Origin: Mesostigma viride | Taxonomy: Eukaryota; Streptophyta; Mesostigmatophyceae; Mesostigmatales; Mesostigmataceae | Reading direction: 5' to 3' | NCBI GenBank assembly: GCA_009746045.1 | Contig: RPFO01000017.1 | Span: 1,228,501 to 1,256,000, forward strand | Length of the DNA stretch: 27,500 nt | Shown: positions 21,163 through 27,500 of the stretch, piece by piece | How the letters are laid out: each line of letters opens with the position of its first letter | How positions within the stretch are numbered: the stretch's first letter is position 1 | Notes under the pieces: model-generated | Databases searched by the model: none | Told to the model about the DNA's origin: nothing | Seen by the model: the letters and a program-made list of their open reading frames with translations, nothing else | Position numbers and translations under genes: made by a program

Positions 21163-23170
21163 CATCAGCCACGAGCCAGGAGGTAGCCATGGGTGACGGC
21201 GGAGCTCATAACTTTCACGTTTGAGCACCGAATTTAGCCGTGAATATCACAATCGATGCGTCTTTCTACGACGCACGTGCTGATATAATTTTCCGAAGCT
21301 ATTACGCAATATACGATGAGCAAACGCATCTCGACGCAACGCAGCCTGGCGGCTGCACTCGGCAATGAAAATACGCCTGCAGCTTCGCCCACCGGCCCAG
21401 ATGGCAACGGTGACACTAGTCGTGCACTGGTGCTCGCCCAGCCTCCCGGGCTTGCCTCGCCATCTGCATCGCCTGAACCTAAGCGCAGTCGCTCTGCTGA
21501 GCCGCCCTGGGAAGAGACCTCCTTTGACGTCAACAGCCCCGGCTTCTGGCAGCGCAGCCCCGGTTGGTTCATGGAAGACGTGTTTCTCGGCAATCACGCC
21601 TCGCTTCTAGCCCTGTGCGTGTACCTCACGTCCCACGACCGCGGCCGCTGGCCTGGTAATATGGCCAGCTTGTCGACCCCGCCGAGGCTCTCCCAGTCAT
21701 TCACCGCATGAGTCGCCCCACGCTTCAACGCTTCGCCCTCTGCTCCCTTGTTGGACGCTCCGAATCCGCGATCTGGGCTTCCTCACCTTCCCCACCGCCC
21801 CCCTCCACCTTCCCCACCCGGAAGCCACCATCCGCACCCTCCCGGCTCAAGGATCGAAGCTTTCGAGCAGCACGTGACCCCTCTTGCCGCAGATGTGGCG
21901 GCAATTGGCGGCACGCTGGCTGCTGAGCTCCCCACCATCCCCACCGCCACCGCCACCCTCCTCGCCTCCACCCCCCCCCCCCCTCCGCCTAGCTCCACCG
22001 ACTCCATCACCGCCCAGCTCCGCGACATCGACCAGCGCCTCAAGGATAATGCAATCGCTATCGAGGTCTTGCAGAACACAGCAGGCCTCACCGCCCAGGC
22101 AGTGAAGGACATTGCCGCCAAGCCAGCCCCGGCTGGCCTGGCCGGCGATGCTCCTCCCATCACGACCTGGGCGGACATGCTTAATTAAGCAACATACAAC
22201 CTCCACCACCTCCGCCGTCGTCGCCCAGCTCCAGCGGCAGACGCTTGACCTCCGCGAGGAGGCCGAGCTCGCCAAGCGCAGCCTCAACGCCATACTCAAG
22301 AACTTCGACATGGTGGAAGGTGAGAATTCCGAGAAGCTTGCACGTGCGTTTGAGAGCAAAATCCTTGCACCCATGGGCCTCCTTGGTGAGATTAAGCTCA
22401 CCGCCCACCGCCTCCCCCGCGCGCGGGGTAAGGCAGGGGCGCCTCCGCTTCTTCTCATCTTTGACAGCCCAGCGGACAAGATTTCGTTTCTCAGACGCCG
22501 CAAGCGGCTCGAGAACACTCCCTGAAGTCACCGTGGACGACGACTTGACCCTGGCGCAGCAACAACGGCGACGGGAGCTATGGCCGACCTACCTCCAGCT
22601 CCGGCAGTCGGCAGACCAAGGCGGGCCAGGCGGTGTACTGGAAGGGGGCGCGGCCATCTACGTCGGCCACAAGCCCTGGCACGCGACCCCCTCGACCACC
22701 GCGGCCCCAGCAACTCCAGCCCCAGCCTAGGGGAATACAGCAGCAGTAGCTAGTGTAGAATAGTTAGACAGTGGCCTTGTACATGCCCGCCTACTACAGG
22801 CACTATACCAGCTGAGGCCTAGCCTTTTTAGTCATGTACATGTGTGCCTATGATGAGCCACCCTCCAGATGATGCCTAGCTTCATTTAATTATGCAGTGC
22901 CCATGCAGGGGGTCACTCCCTGCTGAGAAGCCATGCCCTCGCTCTTGTATAGCTGTGCTGATCTTCCCCACCTATGACAGGCTCCCCTTAGCTGGGTGTT
23001 GCCTGAAACTCTGGGTGGTGCAGGTGCCCTAGTGCACCTAGAGCAAGTGTTGTTTACATTCCCCCCTTGCAGGAAGTAGCTTAGAATGTATGATAGGCCA
23101 TATGCCCCTTCTCTGGGCTATGTGCTACATATACTCCCAACGGAGTTATGTTACAATTCAATTCAATTCA
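21163..23170 (+). mobile_element. LINE-like ORF1-only element, copy 1 (2.0 kb, 9-bp target duplication)
   Basis: It is flanked by direct ATATGTCCC at 21154-21162 and 23171-23179. It holds a 150-bp 5' leader, a decayed ORF1p-like frame, a 430-bp 3' UTR and an (AATTC)n tail (about 23151-23170), the hallmarks of target-primed reverse transcription. No reverse transcriptase or endonuclease frame occurs inside it, although both ends are defined. It is inserted into the 3' end of copy 3 in opposite orientation. Confidence 0.82.
21316..22730 (+). pseudogene. ORF1p-like pseudogene (RRM plus C-terminal domain) of LINE copy 1
   Basis: The frame opens with MSKRISTQRS at 21316. The N-terminal part is Ser/Pro-rich, then Pro-rich (about 21780-21990) and coiled-coil-like (RDIDQRLKDNAIAIEVLQN). 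It is followed by another heptad stretch (LREEAELAKRSLNAILKNFD), an RRM-like core (IKLTAHRLPRARGK, LLLIFDSPADKISFLRRRKRL) and a C-terminal domain (VDDDLTLAQQQRRRELWPTYLQLR, YVGHKPW). This order matches L1-type ORF1p (Transposase_22), an RNA-binding chaperone. Breaks: in-frame TGA at 21709-21711, TAA plus frameshift at about 22186, frameshift at about 22515. The stop is TAG 22728-22730. Confidence 0.8.
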
Positions 23171-23411
23171 ATATGTCCCTTGGGAGTACAGTCATTACCG
23201 CGTTAAGTTACCTTTCTTAAGGTTGCGTTACCGCGTTAAGTTGCGACGCCGGTAAGTTGGGCGCCGTATACCTCACCGCCCGCCTTTCTGTAAATATCTG
23301 GCCAGAGAAATGGACTTTGGGCGACTTGATGCTGCAGCTGGGTCGGGCTTGACGAGAGCTGTCGATTGCCGTATAGAAGTCCGTCAGAGGAGGAGGGGGT
23401 GGGCTGCTAGC

Positions 23412-23459
23412 CTTAATTAATTAATTAATTAATTAATTAATTAATTAATTAATTAATTA
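23412..23459. repeat. (AATT)n tail of LINE copy 2
   Basis: About eleven AATT units directly follow (minus sense) the conserved element end CGGAGTTATGTTCCT. The position matches the (AATTC)n tail of copy 1, so this is the element's own 3' tail and not a random microsatellite. Confidence 0.85.
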
Positions 23460-24462
23460 GGAACATAACTCCGTTAATTGGGAGTATATGTAGCACATAG
23501 CCCAGAGAAGGGGCATATGGCCTATAATACATTCTAAGCTACTTCCTGCAAGGGTGGGAATGCAAACGACACTTGCTCTAGGTGCACCAAGGGCACCTGC
23601 ACCCCCCAGAGTCTCGGGTTCAACCCAACTAAGGGGATCCCGTCATGGGGGGGGAAGATCATCAAGGCTATACAAAAGCTAGAGCGTGGCATCTCAGCAG
23701 AGAGCAGCTCTCTGCATGGTCACAGCATGACTAGATAAAGCTATATGCATCATCTGGAGTGTTGCACATCATAGGCACACATGTACATGGCTAAATAATG
23801 CTCGTGAATGCGCTGGTATAGTGCCTAGTAGGAGGCGTATGTATGTACATGTCCACGGTCTATCTATTCTACACTACATATTACTGCTGTATTCCCCTAA
23901 GCTGGGGCGTCTGCATGGAGTCGCTGGGGCGGCGGGGGTCCGAGCATGCCAGGGCTTGTGGCCGATGTAGATGGCCGCGCCCCCTTCCAGTACACCGGCT
24001 GCCTCGCCTTGGTCTGCCGGCGGAGCTGGAGGTAGGTCGGCCATAGCTCCCGTCGCCGTTGTTGCTGCGCCAGGGTCAAGTCGTCGTCAAGGGTGAAGTG
24101 AGTCTTCTCGAGCCGCTTGCGGCGTCTGAGAAAAGAAATATTGTCCGCCGGGTTCTTATTAAAGGTGAGAAGGAGCGGGGGCGCCCCTGCCTTACCCCGC
24201 GTGCGGGGAAGGCGGTGGGCGACCAGCTCGATCTCGCCCGTGCGACCAAGGATTTCTCTCTCAAACGCACGCACTAGCTTCTCGGAATTCTCACCTTCCT
24301 CCATGTCGAAGTTCTTGACGATGACGCTGAGGCTGCGTTTGGCGAGCTCGGCCTCCTCGCGGAGGTCAAGCGTCTGCCGCTGGAGCTGGGCTGCGACGGC
24401 CGAGGTGGTGGAGGTGGTGTGCTGCTTTGAACAGCATGTCTGCCAAGGTCGTGATGGGAGGA
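23415..24462 (-). mobile_element. LINE-like ORF1-only element, copy 2 (5'-truncated, inside the pogo-like element)
   Basis: Homologous to copy 1 in inverted orientation, from TCCTCCCATCACGACC (minus, about 24462) through the ORF, 3' UTR and tail, so 22150-23150 and 23460-24462 form a long inverted repeat. The flanks resemble a 14-16 bp target duplication: CTGCTAGCCTTAATT at 23404 and CTGCTTAAGCCTTATT at 24464. Truncation at the 5' end is typical of LINE insertion. Confidence 0.75.
23897..24462 (-). pseudogene. ORF1p-like pseudogene of LINE copy 2
   Basis: The best preserved of the three copies. One minus-strand frame runs from the coiled coil (LREEAELAKRSLSVIVKNFD) through the RRM-like core (IELVAHRLPRTRGK, LLLTFNKNPADNISFLRRRK) into the C-terminal domain (LDDDLTLAQQQRRRELWP). 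A frameshift near 24000 puts the last segment in another frame; the expected GHKPWH motif reads as ATSPGM in the open frame. The N-terminal half is absent. The frame also runs upstream into the pogo-like arm, which gives a false longer ORF. Confidence 0.75.
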
Positions 24463-25025
24463 CCTGCTTAAGCCTTATTCTACCGTTAAGGTTACGTAAC
24501 CGCGTTAAGTTGCGTGTCCGCGTTATAAGTTGCGACGCCAAATTTTAGGCGGCGATCGCAATTTAAAGCGGTAATGACTGTACATGTAGCACATATCCCT
24601 GAGAAGGGGCATCTGGCGTTAAAAATTCATTCAGAATGGGCTACTTCCTACAAGGGTAGGGTGTAAACTACACCTGCTCTGGGTGCACAACGTGCACCTG
24701 CACCACTGACCACTGTGTATTCCAGCACCTAACATCATGGCTAAACAATAGCTAGGGCATTCATGCCGCTTCTCTGCAGAGAGTAGCTCTCTGCATAGGC
24801 AGCTTAATTTTGCGCGGGGGGGGTGCACTACGGGCGCACATGCGCCGGCGTAGGCCACGTGCTAGGCTAAGCCTGACTAATCTACACTATACTGTTATAC
24901 ATTCCCTAGACTGAGTTTGCTGGGGTGGCAGGGGGCGCCTGCCAGGGCTTCTGGTCGACGTGGATGACCGCCCCCTCCAGTATACCGGTTTCCCCCCTGC
25001 GCTCTGCACCGCTGGAGCTGAAGGT

Positions 25026-26331
25026 CAGTGAACAGCCATACGGCGTATAATACGCCGTATGGCGCGTATTATACGCCATACGCAAGATTTCCGTATGAAA
25101 ATGGGAAAAAAAATACGCACTGCGTATTTTTTGCGTATTTTTTGCGTATTGCGTATTTTTTGCGTATTTTTTGCGTATGAACCGCGTTCGAAGTAGCTTC
25201 TGGCATCATTTTGGACGGCACGTGGAGCCGGAACTAGACTGTATCTAGGCGACCTGGAACTCCGCGACAAATAAACGACATGCAGGTGCCAAGCTGGCCG
25301 TGCATGTACGACTGTACGTGCATTGCTGCAGATTGCTGCGTGTCGGACTAGGGTCTAGGAGACGACGAGGAAATTAGGTGACGAAGTTATGTTGTCTGCC
25401 AACAAGGGCGCGCATCTGGCACCTAACATTTAATCGTAGCACAATTGACATCCAGGCACCATGGCTAGCGACGGTGATGGTGTGGGTCTATGGAACACGA
25501 TGATGACTGGGCCGACGAGATGCAGGCCGTATTCGAGACTGTCTGGACACACATCGTGAAAGAACAGACTCTCAACAAGAAAGGGCAGCTGACAGGTAAC
25601 TACAAGCTAAGTGACGTGCACACTTTTGGATGCAAAATTCTCGGGTTCTACCACCCGAGCAAGGCTAGCACCCGCCATATCATGGGCGCTACGTACGCGA
25701 AGGAGGCAAGAGTGAGCGAGTGCAAGAGGCCGCCGGAGGCATTACGTCGCAGGCTGCGGGGTATTTGGTGTGACTCGCGATGCACATAAATGCCTTATTT
25801 AGCCATGCAGGCTGCTGCTAGCCAGCCACCGTACCATATGTGTTAATGGTTTAGGGAAGCTGGGTCGGGTTGCTGCCGCATGCATGGTATCCTGCACGCT
25901 AGCCACATTGTTGGCAGCCCGTATGGATTCTTGCTTCATGTAGATCAATATTGCATGGTGGCCTACCACGAGTAGGCAAGATGTCTGTTTCTGGCACAAT
26001 GTCTTATTACTTTTGGCAAGTTGGCCGACTGACCGTGTGCTATTTACAGACATTATTAATAACAACAGATGTACAATGCTTGTATTTGTAGGCATGCAGC
26101 GACGGCAACGGCAATATTATGTGATGATGTGTTAAATAAAGGCAAGTGGTGTTGCAAGAACACAAAAAAAACATGCCTGATTGGTCAGAATGTTGAAGAA
26201 CCCCCTGAACCATGCAAAAAACAGCATTTTCAAGAGTCCCCGTATAATTTGCGTATTATACCCCGTATGGCGTATTATACACCATACCCATGGGCCCCGT
26301 ATGATTGCGTATTGCGTATGGCTGTACACTG
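25026..26331. mobile_element. hAT-type DNA transposon, 1,306 bp, probably non-autonomous
   Basis: A perfect 8-bp target duplication CTGAAGGT (25018-25025 and 26332-26339) flanks 17-bp terminal inverted repeats CAGTGAACAGCCATACG / CAGTGTACAGCCATACG (one mismatch). An 8-bp duplication with CA(G)TG ends fits the hAT superfamily. The subterminal regions are full of CGTAT/ATACG motifs. They include a 13-bp-arm palindrome at 25034-25060 and several GCGTATTTTTT repeats at about 25120-25170. Removing the element and one duplication restores alignment to LINE copies 1 and 2. The interior is too short for a full hAT transposase. Confidence 0.88.
25490..25789 (+). CDS. Hypothetical small ORF inside the hAT element (99 aa)
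   Basis: Opens MEHDDDWADEMQAVFETVW and ends RRRLRGIWCDSRCT. The N-terminal half is acidic and amphipathic, the C-terminal third basic. I recognise no BED finger, DDE motif or hAT dimerisation domain. It could be a transposase remnant, a captured host exon (there is a GT at 25594 after QLTG that could be a donor) or chance. An upstream ATG at 25461 in another frame has a better context but is short. Evidence of function is weak. Confidence 0.25.
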   Translation: MEHDDDWADEMQAVFETVWTHIVKEQTLNKKGQLTGNYKLSDVHTFGCKILGFYHPSKASTRHIMGATYAKEARVSECKRPPEALRRRLRGIWCDSRCT

Positions 26332-26712
26332 CTGAAGGTATAGGTCGGCCATATAGCTCGCATCGCCGTTGTTGCTGTGCCAGGGTCAAGTCGTCGTACG
26401 TCCATGCAGCGTGTAGGAAGTCCTCGAGAGCTTCTTGCGGCATTTAAGAAACGACAGCTTATCCGCCATGTACTTAAAGGTGAGGAGCAGGGGAGCCGGG
26501 CCAGCCTTACCCCGCACGCGGGGAAGGCGGACAGCCGACAGCCGCAGCTCACCAGTGAGTTGCATGGGGGCAAGGATGTCGCGCTTAAACGCCATGAGAA
26601 GAGTCTCCGAGGGCTCACCTGCTGGCTGGTCGAAGTGCTTGACGATGACATTGTGGCTGCGCTGGGCGAGGTCGGCCTCCTCGCGGAGGTCGAGCGCTTG
26701 TTGCTTGAGCTG

Positions 26713-27500
26713 TGAGTTAGATATATAGATGTACGTCGGAGACGTTGGGGACTCAGTGTGAGAATGATGGCTGCAGCAACGCCAGGGATCGGGCGTTCCT
26801 TGTCATTATTCACTCCATATGTGGGCACACATTATATGTCGTGGACACATCACTCACACGAGATCCCTAGGACAACTGGACTACGCTCACTTGTCCGCCA
26901 CGTGTCCAGGTTCTAGAGGCTTCTAGACCTGGAGCAACGTTACTACGCACAACGTCCACTAGACTAGTTGCTAGCTACGTAACTTGCGTACACGTGTGTG
27001 CGTCGCGCCACAACCGGCGCTCGGCACCGTTATTCTGTCTCCGCCAGAATAACTCCGGTCACACTGTATGTTCCCCTGTGTGGCTCCGGCCACAAGTCAG
27101 CCTCGAGGTATCTCAGCTAACTCCCATTATGTTTTCTTTCAGATTGGAACATGCTCCAAGTCTGACCTACCAACCGTTGCAAGGCAACCAGAGCCCATAC
27201 AGTCACAACTGGATTAGAGAAGGGCCCCAGAAACGGACTATACTGATGCTGACTGCTGATTTAACCCTGCCAAGCACTACGGGGGTTCCTCCCCCTCAAT
27301 AGTGGGGAAAACATAAATGAGGTACTGCGGCCATTCGTCACACAGGACGTCATGCAAGTCACATGTCACAGCATATAAGGAGTGCCCAGTTTCCATCTTT
27401 GAAGGAGCGAATTGTCGTCATTTCCCTGGCATCTGTCACTGCAGATGGTAGAAAAAGGGGGGCTTGATTGCCACTTGTGGATGGAACCCCATGCAACATC
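26713..27500. other. Unassigned region with several hairpins
   Basis: No convincing gene. The open frame at 26994-27302 has no recognisable domain. Strong inverted repeats occur at 26906-26932 (CCAGGTTCTAGA with TCTAGACCTGG) and 27029-27053 (GTTATTCTG, 7-nt loop, CAGAATAAC), with weaker ones near 26871-26896 and 27057-27096. The sequence starts where LINE copy 3 ends and could be another mobile-element end (for example an LTR), but no partner copy is in the window. Confidence 0.4.

Larger units (their letters stand above)
23189..24580. mobile_element. pogo/Tc1-mariner-like inverted-repeat element (MITE-sized once its insert is removed)
   Basis: The termini are CAGTCATTACCGC at 23189 and its exact complement ending at 24580. 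Similarity extends to about 20 bp with two mismatches, and the element is flanked by TA (23187-23188, 24581-24582). CAGT ends with TA duplication fit Tc1/mariner/pogo. Both arms contain repeats of CCGCGTTAAGTTGCG. Without the LINE copy inside it, the element is only about 340 bp and has no transposase. Its flanks join to give a continuous 3' UTR of LINE copy 3, which supports the boundaries. Confidence 0.7.
21134..26712 (-). mobile_element. LINE-like ORF1-only element, copy 3 (base layer, split into four pieces)
   Basis: Pieces in plus coordinates: 21134-21162, 23180-23188, 24581-25025 and 26332-26712. Reading the minus strand and skipping the insertions gives an ORF1p-like C-terminal region, a 3' UTR homologous to that of copies 1 and 2 (for example GCCCCTTCTC, GTGCTACAT, ACTCCCAA), then ATGTTACAATTTAATTTAATT, matching the ATGTTAC(AATTC)n tail of copy 1. 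The three interruptions each carry their own target duplication. The 5' end is truncated near 26712, within the coiled-coil part of the frame. No target duplication was found for this copy itself. Confidence 0.75.
24906..26712 (-). pseudogene. ORF1p-like pseudogene of LINE copy 3, split by a hAT element
   Basis: From 26712 down to 26340 the minus strand encodes the end of a coiled coil (DLREEADLAQRS), an RRM-like segment (HRLP-type RLPRVRGKAG, LLTF, LSFLKCRKKL) and the start of the C-terminal domain (DDLTLAQQQRR). The frame is then cut by the hAT insertion and resumes at 25025 with VIHVDQKPWQ, ending at a TAG at 24906-24908. There is also a frameshift between the RRM and the C-terminal domain near 26400. 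It is non-functional as it stands. Confidence 0.75.

Noticed and set aside
21847-22518. 223-aa minus-strand frame over LINE copy 1
   Set aside because: Antisense shadow of the GC-rich ORF1p-like frame. The plus-strand reading is the one conserved between the three copies.
26994-27302. 102-aa plus-strand frame near the right edge
   Set aside because: No recognisable motif, composition unlike the window's real exons, and it overlaps the hairpin cluster. A coding exon of an off-window gene cannot be excluded but is not supported.

Overview
The window is nuclear DNA of a eukaryote, most likely a green alga (chlorophyte). The evidence is two genes densely interrupted by GT-AG introns, a short plant/green-alga type telomeric repeat (CCCTAAA) inside an intron, chlorophyte-style TGTAA polyadenylation candidates, an N-terminus resembling a plastid transit peptide, and L1-like, hAT-like and pogo-like transposons. 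I cannot name the species.

Layout. (1) 584-6804, minus strand: a gene whose ten in-window exons all join in phase. It encodes a candidate plastid-targeted protein built of at least three consecutive SnoaL-like/NTF2-fold modules. Its 3' end lies beyond the left edge, and the intron at that edge is filled by a 77-bp minisatellite made from the gene's own exon-intron junction. (2) 6805-7592: a 788-bp divergent intergenic region. (3) 7593-20822, plus strand: a complete 15-exon gene for a 707-residue Xaa-Pro aminopeptidase (aminopeptidase P, family M24B) with all five metal ligands. Most of its introns carry a private tandem repeat, including an 8-bp satellite of about 58 units and a 28-bp minisatellite of about 29 units. 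(4) 20823-21133: 3' UTR and flank. (5) 21134-26712: a stack of nested transposons with no intact gene. (6) 26713-27500: no recognisable gene; several strong hairpins.

The transposon stack can be read layer by layer. A minus-strand LINE-like element (copy 3) is the base layer. It is broken by a second LINE copy (copy 1, plus strand, 9-bp target duplication), by a pogo/Tc1-mariner-like terminal-inverted-repeat element (TA duplication) that itself holds a third LINE copy (copy 2), and by a 1,306-bp hAT-type element (perfect 8-bp target duplication). All three LINE copies carry only an ORF1p-like (RRM plus C-terminal domain) frame followed by a shared 3' UTR and a short-repeat tail. No reverse transcriptase or endonuclease is present, so this looks like an ORF1-only, HAL1-like non-autonomous family.

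The two host genes are head to head and may share a promoter region. Nothing in the sequence ties their biochemical functions together.
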